Source: Peristeroidobacter soli (GTDB lineage Bacteria > Pseudomonadota > Gammaproteobacteria > Steroidobacterales > Steroidobacteraceae). From it: DNA of 64,000 nucleotides. The stretch's first letter is position 1. Each line of letters opens with the position of its first letter. A program made the translations under genes and the position numbers. Shown here in pieces: positions 1-8,797 of the stretch. The DNA lies in NCBI RefSeq assembly GCF_004138485.1, contig NZ_RYEV01000006.1, positions 434,001 to 498,000 of the forward strand, in the 5' to 3' direction. The notes beneath the pieces are model-generated. The model had not been told where the DNA came from and did not search any database. It worked only from the letters and a program-made list of their open reading frames with translations.

Positions 1-1151
1 TGCAGGCGCGCAACATCTTTCCAGGCGAAGCGATCGGCGCCACGTTCGGTATCGACATGCTTCGTTCCTCGTCCAATCGCTTGTGGCAGCCTCGATCGGA
101 TCAAGTGTTGCTCCAGTATCCAGACCATTCGCGCCAGGAGGTGGTCGTGGTCGCGGTCGATCGCGACACCGGCGAACACAAAGAAGTGCAGCGGCGCCTG
201 ACCAGCCAGATTCTGCTGGGAGCCCCAGGCGATCGCACCGACGCCATCGTATTGCATGAAAGTGCCGCCGCGCCTCGCAACTTCCGTCGAATGTCACGCA
301 CGCTCGAGGTCGGTGAACCATTGCTGAGCGGCGCGCGCAAAGACCCTGTCATCGAGCAGGTGCAGGTCGACCACTTTTCCATGCGCGTCGCGGATGCGGA
401 GGGAAAATTCAGAGTGGTCGGCACGACGGTGGTTCGGCCCGCGTCGTTGCGGAACTCGCGCGCGCCGGCGGTGGTGTGCATCTACCCGGGTGCGTCGAAG
501 TCCGCGTCGATCCGACGCTATGCCTTCGCGGATTCCTGTACGGTGCCGACCCGCACGCTGCTCGCGCAGGGAATTGCGCTCGTGCTGGTCGACATTCTGG
601 ATCAACCGACCGCCGGGGTGTTGAGCGGCGAGTACGTTCGCGCCCGAACGATCACCGACAATCTGCTGCCGCAGGTGTATCGAGCCGAGCAGTTGGGCTA
701 TATCGATATCGAGAAGCTCGTCGTCATGGGTACCTCGCAGGGCAGCTTCGCCGCGCTCCAGGTGGTCTCCTCGACTGCATTGTTTCGGGGCGCCATCGGC
801 TTGAGTGGGGTGCGCTTCGCGCCGAACTCGAACAGTTTCGGCTGGCGGTTCGACAAGGATCAGCTGTTGAACAGCATCGGCTTCACCAGCGATCTGGCCG
901 AGGTCTTCGACAACTCGCCGTACCTGCGGGCCCGCAAGATCGATGTGCCGGTGTTTCTGGCGCATGGCGAGGCCGATGCCTATCCCATCGCGGCCTCGGC
1001 GCTGATGGCCGACGCGTTGACTCAGGTGGGCAAGCAAGTCGAATTCGCCCGCTACCCGGGCGAGGGCCACGTGATCGATCGTTGGACCGAGAGCCACCGC
1101 GCCGACCTGCTGCGCCGGATCGGGGATTTCCTGAAGTCGGTTTTGCAGTAG
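1..1151 (+). CDS. S9-type alpha/beta hydrolase (prolyl oligopeptidase-like), 5'-truncated by window edge
   Basis: The reading frame is open from base 3, so only the C-terminal part of the gene is present. The visible 380 or so residues start with a beta-rich segment that resembles the end of a propeller domain, followed by an alpha/beta-hydrolase catalytic domain. The nucleophile elbow is GTSQGS (Ser in GxSxG). The probable acid follows in HGEADAYPI and the catalytic His in GEGHVID, in the order expected for the S9 family. Most relatives are secreted or periplasmic peptidases or esterases; the N-terminus that would show a signal peptide is missing. The gene ends 66 bases before the sigma factor, so it may be a separate transcription unit. 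The exact substrate cannot be told from this fragment. Confidence 0.8.
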   Translation, partial: QARNIFPGEAIGATFGIDMLRSSSNRLWQPRSDQVLLQYPDHSRQEVVVVAVDRDTGEHKEVQRRLTSQILLGAPGDRTDAIVLHESAAAPRNFRRMSRTLEVGEPLLSGARKDPVIEQVQVDHFSMRVADAEGKFRVVGTTVVRPASLRNSRAPAVVCIYPGASKSASIRRYAFADSCTVPTRTLLAQGIALVLVDILDQPTAGVLSGEYVRARTITDNLLPQVYRAEQLGYIDIEKLVVMGTSQGSFAALQVVSSTALFRGAIGLSGVRFAPNSNSFGWRFDKDQLLNSIGFTSDLAEVFDNSPYLRARKIDVPVFLAHGEADAYPIAASALMADALTQVGKQVEFARYPGEGHVIDRWTESHRADLLRRIGDFLKSVLQ

Positions 1152-1156
1152 ATCGC

Positions 1157-1183
1157 ATTTCCGGTTCGTCGCGCCGGAACGTA
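1157..1183 (+). promoter_or_regulatory. candidate ECF-sigma promoter upstream of the sigma gene
   Basis: ATTTCCGGTTCGTC is followed by nine bases and then CGTA. The same arrangement, with 13 of 14 bases identical and exactly the same nine-base gap to CGTA, occurs at 2812-2838 before the TonB receptor of this module. ECF promoters commonly have two short boxes about 16 bases apart, which fits TTTCCGG and CGTA. It would make the sigma factor autoregulated. This is inferred from two copies only. Confidence 0.45.
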
Positions 1184-1203
1184 TAACTCATAGGTACGTT
1201 CCG
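1175..1203. repeat. 9-bp inverted repeat before the sigma gene
   Basis: CGGAACGTA (1175-1183) and TACGTTCCG (1195-1203) are perfect inverted repeats separated by 11 bases, 14 bases before the sigma-factor ATG. The left arm contains the CGTA of the candidate promoter. It could be an operator, or a hairpin ending transcription of the upstream hydrolase gene, although no T-run follows. Confidence 0.55.
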
Positions 1204-1217
1204 CCCGACGAGTCCGG

Positions 1218-1811
1218 ATGCCGCCACTGACGCCCATGACCACCGACGAGCCCGACGGCGAACCGCCCGTCGCGGCGGATCGCGCCGACTCGGTGGGCCG
1301 GTTGTTTCGTGAACATAACCGCTCGCTGGTGAGCTATCTGGCCATGCGCCTGCGCTCGGTGCAGGAGGCGAAGGAAGTGGCGCAGGAGGCCTACGTCCGG
1401 GTGTTGCAGCTGGATCAACCCGGCGCGGAAAGCTTTCTCAAGGCCTATCTGTTCAAGGTGGCGACCAATCTGGCGGTGGACCGGCTGCGTCAGCGCCGGC
1501 GGCGCATGCCGGTCATGGAGCAGGATCCGGGCGAGATCGAGCACGAAGTCGAGCTGGATGAGCCCGAGCGGGGCGCGCTGGCTCGCGAACAACTGCAGGC
1601 GCTGGTCGCCGGCTTGCAGGAGCTGCCGCAAAAGTGCCGCGAGGCGTTTCTGCTGTTCCGGCTCGACGGGTTGAGTCAGCAACAAATTGCCGAAAGGCTC
1701 GGCGTCACCGAACGAATGGTGCGCAATTACATCAACCAGGCATTGATTTATTGCCGGATGCGCGCCGATGGTGCAACTGAGCGGCAAGCCAGGGAGGGAT
1801 TGAAGCGATGA
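1218..1811 (+). CDS. ECF (FecI-type) RNA polymerase sigma factor
   Basis: This 197-residue protein has the two-domain architecture of group 4 sigma factors. Region 2 (about residues 30-95) includes the segment YLFKVATNLAVDRLR, and region 4 (about 130-185) has a helix-turn-helix, QQQIAERLGVTERMV. FecR follows with an ATGA overlap and a TonB receptor comes next, the classic sigma/anti-sigma/receptor arrangement for cell-surface signalling. It probably directs transcription of the receptor and hydrolase genes downstream. ATG at 1236 is an alternative start; 1218 is used because it lies directly after the inverted repeat and gives a slightly longer acidic N-terminus. Confidence 0.9.
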   Translation: MPPLTPMTTDEPDGEPPVAADRADSVGRLFREHNRSLVSYLAMRLRSVQEAKEVAQEAYVRVLQLDQPGAESFLKAYLFKVATNLAVDRLRQRRRRMPVMEQDPGEIEHEVELDEPERGALAREQLQALVAGLQELPQKCREAFLLFRLDGLSQQQIAERLGVTERMVRNYINQALIYCRMRADGATERQAREGLKR

Positions 1812-2803
1812 GCTCCGCCGCGAGTACCGTGAACGAATTGCGGCTGACCCAGGCCGCCGAATGGCTGCAGCAGCTCGAGGCCGCTCCGCGTGACGAAGGG
1901 CTGCTGTCGCGCTGGCTGGAGTGGTGCCAGGCGGACGTGCGCAACCTGGAGGCGTTCGAGAGTCTGCAGTCGGTGTGGTCCGCGTTCGATGAGCCCGAAG
2001 TGCGCTCGGCGGCCGAGCGGGCGAGAACCCCGAAACGTGGTTTTTGGCGGCGTCCGATGACGGCGCTCGCCGCGTCAGTCGCCGCGCTCGGGCTCTGCGT
2101 GTCCGTCGTGGGCCGGGACACGTTGATGGGGTGGATCGATCCGGCGCGCGAAGTGCTGACCACGGAGGTCGCCGAGCACGGCAATCAGCTGCTCGCCGAC
2201 GGTTCCCGAGTCGAGCTGGGCGGCAAGACGCGCATCGTCACCCGCTATTCAGATCACGAACGCTCGGTGGTCGTCGAATCCGGCGAAGCGTTTTTCGCCG
2301 TCACCAAGGATCCGCAACGTCCGTTTGTGGTGCAGGCAGGCGGCGTGCAGGTCACGGCCGTGGGAACGGCATTCAGTGTGAGGCGCACGATGGATCGCAC
2401 TGTCGTCGCGGTCAGCGAGGGTGTAGTGCGCGTGGCGCCCAGCTCCGCGGCTGTCGGTCATCAGGTGCAACTCGTCGCCGGCGAACAGGTGTCGTTCTCC
2501 GCCGCGAGCAACAAGCTCAACATCGTTCGTATCGATCCGAAAGTGACGGAGAGCCGGCTCGATGGCGCGCTCAGTTTCGAATCGGAGCCGCTGCGCTCCG
2601 TGATCGCCGATGTCAATCGGTACGCCGCACGCCGCATCGTTCTCGACGATGCGGCGCTGGGGGATCGCACCTTCACCGGTACGGTGTATCAGGATCGGAT
2701 CGACGATTGGTTGCGCGCGCTCGAGGCGGTCTTCCCGCTGACCGTGGTCGACAACGGCGCGTCGATCGAGCTGCGGCCGAGAGGGGCGACAGCAGGCGAT
2801 TGA
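1808..2803 (+). CDS. FecR-family transmembrane anti-sigma regulator
   Basis: A 331-residue protein with a cytoplasmic DUF4880-type N-terminus (about residues 10-60, including a WLEWCQAD segment), one membrane helix (about 84-102), a periplasmic FecR domain (about 115-225) and a C-terminal STN-like/DUF4974 segment (about 255-325). In this family the C-terminal domain contacts the signalling domain of the outer-membrane receptor, and the N-terminal part holds or activates the sigma factor. Translation is coupled to the sigma gene by a 4-base overlap. Confidence 0.9.
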   Translation: MSSAASTVNELRLTQAAEWLQQLEAAPRDEGLLSRWLEWCQADVRNLEAFESLQSVWSAFDEPEVRSAAERARTPKRGFWRRPMTALAASVAALGLCVSVVGRDTLMGWIDPAREVLTTEVAEHGNQLLADGSRVELGGKTRIVTRYSDHERSVVVESGEAFFAVTKDPQRPFVVQAGGVQVTAVGTAFSVRRTMDRTVVAVSEGVVRVAPSSAAVGHQVQLVAGEQVSFSAASNKLNIVRIDPKVTESRLDGALSFESEPLRSVIADVNRYAARRIVLDDAALGDRTFTGTVYQDRIDDWLRALEAVFPLTVVDNGASIELRPRGATAGD

Positions 2804-2811
2804 GTCGAGCG

Positions 2812-2838
2812 ATTTCCGGTTTGTCTTTGCCCGTCGTA
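2812..2838 (+). promoter_or_regulatory. candidate ECF-sigma promoter upstream of the TonB receptor
   Basis: ATTTCCGGTTTGTC, nine bases, then CGTA. It matches the element at 1157-1183 in sequence and spacing. It lies just after the fecR stop and 60 bases before the receptor ATG, which is preceded by a clear GGGGAGG ribosome-binding site. Confidence 0.45.
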
Positions 2839-2897
2839 GTGAATGGATGTGAGCGACGCGATTGCTCACAAACAAACAATTATGACGGGGAGGTTGA

Positions 2898-5552
2898 ATG
2901 TCGATCACCAAGGGTAGAGGAGCGCTGCTGGCCAGCGCGTTGGCACTGCTCGCCGGCACTGCTCAGGCGCAGGATCTGTCGCGCATCGTCGAGTTCAAGA
3001 TCCTGCCGAATCAATTGTCGGCGGCCATCATCGAATTCTCGCAACAGACCGGCGTGCAGGTGGTGACGGCCGGTGAAGATGTCTCCCGCCTGTCGACCGC
3101 CGGCGTCTCCGGCAAGCTGTCGATTGCGCAGGCGCTGCAGTTGCTGCTCACGGGCACCGAGCTGCATTTCCAGGTGGTCGGCGAGTCGACGGTTGCCGTG
3201 CTCGGCCGCTCCGACAAGAAATCTCTGCTGCCGGTCTCGGGCTACAAGCTCGATCGGATCGCGATGACCAGCGACATCGACGTCTCGGGCGCATCGCAAA
3301 GCGCTTCGGGAATGCCGTCCCGAAAGCAGGACGGCGTGGAAGAGATCGTCGTCACCGGAAGTAACATTCGTGGCGCCGAGAATCATGCGGCGCCGGTGAT
3401 CCGGGTCGAGCGTCAGGATATCGAACGTACCGGGTACGCCAGCACGCAGCAGCTGATCCAGAGTCTGCCGCAGAATTTCAGCAATGTGTCCGAAACGACG
3501 TTCGGCGCCATCAACGGCGGCGTCAACGAAACGACTTACGGCGGTTCAGGCATCAACCTGCGCGGGCTGGGCGCCGAGTCCACGCTGGTGCTCATGAACG
3601 GTCGTCGTCTCGCACCCAGCGGCGTGGGTTCCTATGTCGACGTGACGATGATTCCGTTGAGCGCCGTGGAACGCGTCGAGATCCTCACCGATGGCGCATC
3701 GGCGATCTACGGCTCGGATGCGGTGGCCGGCGTCGTCAACTTCGTACTGCGCCAGGATTTCTCGGGCGCGGAAACCCGCTTGCGTTACGGCACCGTCACC
3801 GCAGGCGATCACAACGAAACCCAGCTGGCGCAGGTGCTCGGGCAGTCCTGGAACTCGGGGCACGCGATGCTCGCTTATGAATATCTGCATCGCACGCCGC
3901 TCGACGGCTTCGACCGGGATTTCGTCCGGCCCAATGCGTTGCTGCGCCGGTTTGAGCCGATTCAAGGTCAGGATCGTCACAGCGTGCTGGGTACGATCAG
4001 TCAGAAACTCTCCGATCGCTTCGATGTGACGGCGGACGTGCGCTATAGCCAGCGCGATAGCTCGTACTACTACGACATCGGTGCGCTGTACTACACGGAA
4101 AGCAAGGTCGAGCAATACGGCGGAGCGTTGCAGCTGAGTGCCGACCTGGCCGGCGACTGGCAGGCGCGGCTGTCGGGGCAGCTCGATCTGACCGACGCGC
4201 AGGAACAGAGCAGTATTTTTTCGGCGAATCAATCCCAGACCTGGTCGACCGAGCTCGCCGCCGACGGCACCATCGTCAACATTCCGGGCGGCGCGATCCG
4301 GCTGGCGGTCGGCACGCAGTTTCGCGATGAAGAGTTCGAGGAAGGTCGCCGGTCGATTGCGAGCAAGCTGGCGCGCGATGTGGTTGCGGCTTATGCCGAG
4401 CTCAATGTTCCCTTGGTCGGCGTGAGCAATCGTCGCGGTGGTATCGAGCGTCTGGAGTTGACGCTTGCCGGCCGCTACGAGGATTACAGCGACTTCGGCA
4501 ACACCTTCAACCCGAAGGTGGGGCTGGCGTGGGCACCGGTCGATGGCGTCAATGTGCGAGGCAGTTGGGGCACCTCGTTTCGCGCGCCGGTGCTCAGTCG
4601 CATCAATCCTGCGGATCGTACCGCCGTCTGGTATCAAGGATCGTTCATCGACTACGGCGGCAATACGACTGCGCTGATGTTGTCGGGCAGCGGCGAGAAT
4701 CTGGGTCCCGAGGAATCGCGCAGCTGGACCGCCGGCTTCGACCTGACGCCGTCCGCGGTGCCGGGCTTGAAACTGGCCGTCACCTATTTCAACGTCGACT
4801 ACGACGACCGCATCCGCACGCCCTTTCCTTCGGGCTACAACCTGTTCGGCGTGCTGGTGGATCCGACGTACGCCGCCATCGTTACCCGCAATCCGAGCCT
4901 GGAAGAAATCAACGCGTATCGGGCGCAGCTGCCGCGGTCCATGTGTTTCATGGCGAACGGCGCGTTCTTCAGCCCCTGCGCCAACCCGCCGGTGGGCGAT
5001 GTGACCGCCATCGTCGATGAGCGCTGGCGCAATCTCGCGAGCGTGCAGATGGAGGGATTGGATTTCTCGCTGGGCTATCGCGTCAGCACTCAGACGGGCG
5101 ACTGGGGCTTCGAGCTCGCGGGTCAGAAGCTGCTCGAGAGTCGCGAGCAACTGGTGGCGGGTGCGGAGTACACGACACAGATGAACAAGGCGTGGAGCCC
5201 GGTCGATCTGCGCTTGCGCGGCAATGTTTCTTACGCGCTGCGCTCGTTCAGCGTTTCCGCCTTCGCCAATTACACCGACAGCTATCGCGATGGCCGCAGT
5301 GCCCGGCTGGCGGGCGCGGGGCAGCGCGCCGAGGTCGGCTCCTGGCTCACGTTCGACGTGAGCTTGCAGTATGACGTGGGTCGCCTCATCGCCAGCGAGG
5401 CCATGCCGGAGCTGGCGCTGAGCCTCAATGCCATCAACGTGTTGGATCGCGATCCGCCGTTCATCAGCAGCCCGCTGGGAATCAATTACGACGGCGTGAA
5501 CGCCAATCCCCTCGGACGCTTCGTCGGCGCTCAACTCGTCGCCCGCTGGTAG
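2898..5552 (+). CDS. TonB-dependent outer-membrane receptor with N-terminal STN signalling domain
   Basis: 884 residues. A signal peptide (about residues 1-24, ending AQA) is followed by an STN/secretin-like domain (about 30-105), a linker, the TonB-box region EEIVVTGSNIRG (about 150), a plug domain with LMNGRRLAP and the VERVEILTDGASAIYGSDA motif, and a beta-barrel ending in an aromatic residue (RW). The STN domain marks it as a transducer that signals through the FecR and sigma factor encoded immediately upstream. The propeller-amidohydrolase gene starts 8 bases after its stop, so the ligand is probably the substrate of that enzyme. Receptors with this plug type are often annotated for peptides or complex organics rather than iron; the ligand is not determined here. 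Confidence 0.93.
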   Translation: MSITKGRGALLASALALLAGTAQAQDLSRIVEFKILPNQLSAAIIEFSQQTGVQVVTAGEDVSRLSTAGVSGKLSIAQALQLLLTGTELHFQVVGESTVAVLGRSDKKSLLPVSGYKLDRIAMTSDIDVSGASQSASGMPSRKQDGVEEIVVTGSNIRGAENHAAPVIRVERQDIERTGYASTQQLIQSLPQNFSNVSETTFGAINGGVNETTYGGSGINLRGLGAESTLVLMNGRRLAPSGVGSYVDVTMIPLSAVERVEILTDGASAIYGSDAVAGVVNFVLRQDFSGAETRLRYGTVTAGDHNETQLAQVLGQSWNSGHAMLAYEYLHRTPLDGFDRDFVRPNALLRRFEPIQGQDRHSVLGTISQKLSDRFDVTADVRYSQRDSSYYYDIGALYYTESKVEQYGGALQLSADLAGDWQARLSGQLDLTDAQEQSSIFSANQSQTWSTELAADGTIVNIPGGAIRLAVGTQFRDEEFEEGRRSIASKLARDVVAAYAELNVPLVGVSNRRGGIERLELTLAGRYEDYSDFGNTFNPKVGLAWAPVDGVNVRGSWGTSFRAPVLSRINPADRTAVWYQGSFIDYGGNTTALMLSGSGENLGPEESRSWTAGFDLTPSAVPGLKLAVTYFNVDYDDRIRTPFPSGYNLFGVLVDPTYAAIVTRNPSLEEINAYRAQLPRSMCFMANGAFFSPCANPPVGDVTAIVDERWRNLASVQMEGLDFSLGYRVSTQTGDWGFELAGQKLLESREQLVAGAEYTTQMNKAWSPVDLRLRGNVSYALRSFSVSAFANYTDSYRDGRSARLAGAGQRAEVGSWLTFDVSLQYDVGRLIASEAMPELALSLNAINVLDRDPPFISSPLGINYDGVNANPLGRFVGAQLVARW

Positions 5553-5560
5553 GAATCCCA

Positions 5561-8500
5561 ATGAAACAGACTCAAATGAGAGCGGCCTCGCGCCGCTCGC
5601 TCGGCGTCGTCGTGTCTCTGTGCTTTGCCACCGTGCTCAGCGCGGCGGCGAGTACCCCGGATGCCTCGGCGCCAGGCAGGCGCACCGTCGAAGTCACAAC
5701 CGACGAGGGATCGTGGATGTCCGTCGATGTGTCCGCGGACGGCAAAACTGTCATCTTCGACTTGCTCGGCAGGCTATACAGCGTGCCGATGGGCGGTGGC
5801 CAGGCGCAGCCGGTGGGGCCGCAGGATCAAGGGTGGGACTTGTGTCCACGCTTCTCTGCTGATGGTTCCCGTGTGGCGTTTCTCAGTAATCGCGACGGCT
5901 TTACCGATCTGTGGATCATGGATTGGGCATCGAAGCAGTCGCGCCGGCTCACTCAGAAAGAAATGTGGTCCGCCAAGGATCACGAGAAGTACGGCGTGAG
6001 CCGCTATGGCTTCGCATGCTCGCCGCGCTGGTTGTCGGACGGCAGCGCGCTGGCCGCGATTCCGTCGACGCGCTCCGGCCGCTTCGTCGGTTTCTTCCTG
6101 GCGGAGAGCGACGGTGCGCACAAGTTATTGGAGATGGCGCCGGTGGAGGGCGTTCGCTATCCGGTGGCGACGGCCATCGTTCCCTTGCATGAAAAGGATC
6201 GGGCCGCCGCCGCGATGACGCTGCATTCCGCGACGGGTTCGCGACGGGATCTGTTCTGGCTGAATCTCGACGACGGCAAGATCAATCCGTTGCGCGATCA
6301 GATGGCGCGCGGCTATGCGTTCAATCCCGAGCTGTCACGAAGCGGGCGGTTGCTTGCATACATTCAGCGTGAGAACAAGGGAGACAGCGCGCTACACGTG
6401 CGCGACTTGACTGACGGCAGCGATCGAAAACTCGCGGCACTCAGTGACATCGATGAGTTCGTTCAGGAGCAGGAGCTGCCGGGATACGCCTTCACGCCTG
6501 ACGATGCATTCATCGTCATCGCCTACGGCGGCAAGCTGCATAAGATCGAGGTAAAGAGCGGCAAGGATCAGGTGATTCCGTTCCAGGCGACCGTGGTTCG
6601 CAGCGTCGCGGACCGCGTGCGGGCCACGCAGCGTCTCGTGGATGGCCCGGTGCCCGTGAAATCGCAGCGCTGGCCGTCGATTTCGAATGACGGGCGTGTG
6701 CTTGCATTCTCGGCGGCGGGCGCGGTTTGGGTGCGGCAGTTGCCGGACGGCAAGCCGAGGCAGCTCGGCGCGAGCACGGCGTTGAATACGATGCCGGCGC
6801 TGTCTCAGGATGGCAGACGCGTCGCTTATGTTTCTTTCGAATACTCGGAGGAGGCGATTGCTTCACGGGGTCGATTGCTGATTCAGAACCTGGATGCGAC
6901 ACAGGCGGTTCCGGCGATCGACGACGACGCAAGCTACTACTGGCCGACGTGGTCGCCGGATCGGAGCAAGCTCGCCGTGATACGTAAGTCTTCGGGTGAA
7001 GGCACGGCGCAGATCGGCTGGATCGATGTCGCAAAGAAGACGTTCCAGCCGCTGGTCGACGCGCCTCACTATGTATCCGAGGATTTCCGTGGCGGCGCGC
7101 CTCGCTGGCTCGCCTGGTCCGCGGACGGCAAGCGGCTGTTCTTTCAAAACTTCCAGGAGTGGCAACAGAACTTCCGTGCGTCGGTGGATGTGATGGAGGC
7201 TCGTCTCGGTTCCGCGCCGCGCACTGTCGCGCGAGCTGGCAACGATGTTTATTCCATCATTCCCTCGCCGGACCTGAAGCAGGCCATCGTCGTCGGCTGG
7301 GATCAGAATGCGTACGTGGTTGCATTGTCTTTGACGAGCGATGAGCCGCTGCAGATCTCACTCGGCATGCCGGGCATGAAGCGCGTGAGCGAGATCGGGG
7401 CGTTGTATCCGCGGTGGATGAACAACGAGCGCTTCACCTATGGTTGGACCGATCAGCTGTTCGAGTATCGACTCGGCTCGGCGGCGCCCGTGCGAAAGTC
7501 TCATACCGAGCTGACGTTGCCGCGTCGTCAGGGCGACGGTCTGGTTGCTTTCCGTAACGCGCGTCTCATCACGATGGCGGGCGAGCGCGGGGTTGGACCT
7601 GTGATCGAGCAGGGCACGATCGTGATCAAGGATCGGCGCATCGTTGCAATCGGCGCCACCGGCGATGTGCAGATTCCGGCAGGGGCGCGCGTGATCGACG
7701 CGACCGGCCTGACCATCATGCCCGGCCTGGTCGACACGCACTATCACGCCCTCAATCCCGAGACGCTGACTTTCTACACGCCGGGAAGCTCGATCTCCGG
7801 CGGTGCCAAGGCGCTGGCCTTCGGTATCACCACGCCGTTCGAGGCTGGCGGGGGTTCGGTTGACGAGGCATCCGACGACTGGCGCGTGTTGATGGAGAGC
7901 GGTCGCGTGCTCGGGCCCCGTTGGCGGTTCGACAGCGTGATCGACACGCACTACCTCCGGCCGTCGCCGGATCGGATGACGATTGAAGAACAGCGTGCGC
8001 AGATCCGCCGCAAGCAGGATCTGGGCGAAGGGCCGTGCCTGAAGGAAATCGGCGACCGCGATTTCATCCAGGCTCGTTGGCGTGCGCAGGCCGCCGGCGC
8101 AGAAGGCGGATGTGTCATTGCGCACGTTGAGGACCATTTGATGCATTCCCTGGCGCGCATGGCGGAAGGCATCCCGCTTCATCACAATACGCTGCCGGTG
8201 CCGATGTATCGGGATGTTCAGCAGTTCCTGCTGAAGTCCGATGTGAGCTGGACGCCTCACATGGAACTGCAATGGCATATCGACTTCCCGCAGGAGAGCC
8301 AGCCTCGCGATACCTTGCCGGAAGTGGTGAGCAAGTTGGAGCAGATCATGGATGCCGACGATCGCGCGCGCTTCGATCGGTTCTATCTGCATGGCAAGTT
8401 CGCATCCCGGATCGAAGCCGCCCGCAAGCAGCCGACCGACACGTTTCAACGCTCGCGTCGGCCGGCGTTGACCGCGGTCGCCAAGACGCTGCTGGAGGGG

Positions 8501-8797
8501 GGCATGCACATGACTCTTTCCGGTCACGACGCGTTCGGGGCGCCACTGCGCAGTGAAATGTTGGTCTGGCAGGACGGCGGTATCCCGCGCGAATACATCC
8601 TGCGTGCCGCCACTCGCGGTGGCGCGGAACAGCTCGGCTATCAGAACGACATCGGTTCGCTGGCACCGGGGATGATCGCCGATCTATTGGTCATGAAGGC
8701 GAATCCGCTGGAGGATGTGCTCAACAGTTTCCGGTTGAAGTGGACGGTGGTCGACGGCGCCGTGTTCGACAGCACGACCTTGAAGCGGCTGCATTAG
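5561..8797 (+). CDS. secreted amidohydrolase with N-terminal TolB/PD40-type beta-propeller
   Basis: 1078 residues with a signal peptide (about 1-30). The first 620 or so residues carry repeated propeller blades (SADGSRVAFLSNRDG, WSPDRSKLAVI, WSADGKRLFF). From about 640 a metal-dependent amidohydrolase follows, with a small beta-sandwich and a TIM barrel. The HxH motif is DTHYH at about residues 727-729. Further likely ligands are the His in IAHVEDH and the Asp/His of SGHDAFG. The C-terminal GSLAPGMIADLLVM is typical of imidazolonepropionase- and dipeptidase-like amidohydrolases. It directly follows the STN receptor and probably hydrolyses the imported or sensed peptide or amide. The stop overlaps the stop of the opposing mxaL-like gene by four bases. 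Confidence 0.9.
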   Translation: MKQTQMRAASRRSLGVVVSLCFATVLSAAASTPDASAPGRRTVEVTTDEGSWMSVDVSADGKTVIFDLLGRLYSVPMGGGQAQPVGPQDQGWDLCPRFSADGSRVAFLSNRDGFTDLWIMDWASKQSRRLTQKEMWSAKDHEKYGVSRYGFACSPRWLSDGSALAAIPSTRSGRFVGFFLAESDGAHKLLEMAPVEGVRYPVATAIVPLHEKDRAAAAMTLHSATGSRRDLFWLNLDDGKINPLRDQMARGYAFNPELSRSGRLLAYIQRENKGDSALHVRDLTDGSDRKLAALSDIDEFVQEQELPGYAFTPDDAFIVIAYGGKLHKIEVKSGKDQVIPFQATVVRSVADRVRATQRLVDGPVPVKSQRWPSISNDGRVLAFSAAGAVWVRQLPDGKPRQLGASTALNTMPALSQDGRRVAYVSFEYSEEAIASRGRLLIQNLDATQAVPAIDDDASYYWPTWSPDRSKLAVIRKSSGEGTAQIGWIDVAKKTFQPLVDAPHYVSEDFRGGAPRWLAWSADGKRLFFQNFQEWQQNFRASVDVMEARLGSAPRTVARAGNDVYSIIPSPDLKQAIVVGWDQNAYVVALSLTSDEPLQISLGMPGMKRVSEIGALYPRWMNNERFTYGWTDQLFEYRLGSAAPVRKSHTELTLPRRQGDGLVAFRNARLITMAGERGVGPVIEQGTIVIKDRRIVAIGATGDVQIPAGARVIDATGLTIMPGLVDTHYHALNPETLTFYTPGSSISGGAKALAFGITTPFEAGGGSVDEASDDWRVLMESGRVLGPRWRFDSVIDTHYLRPSPDRMTIEEQRAQIRRKQDLGEGPCLKEIGDRDFIQARWRAQAAGAEGGCVIAHVEDHLMHSLARMAEGIPLHHNTLPVPMYRDVQQFLLKSDVSWTPHMELQWHIDFPQESQPRDTLPEVVSKLEQIMDADDRARFDRFYLHGKFASRIEAARKQPTDTFQRSRRPALTAVAKTLLEGGMHMTLSGHDAFGAPLRSEMLVWQDGGIPREYILRAATRGGAEQLGYQNDIGSLAPGMIADLLVMKANPLEDVLNSFRLKWTVVDGAVFDSTTLKRLH

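Noticed and set aside
3546-5561. A 671-codon open frame on the minus strand opposite the first TonB receptor
   Set aside because: It mirrors the receptor gene codon for codon, has strongly skewed Arg/His/Ala composition, and no domain; it is an antisense shadow of a GC-rich gene.
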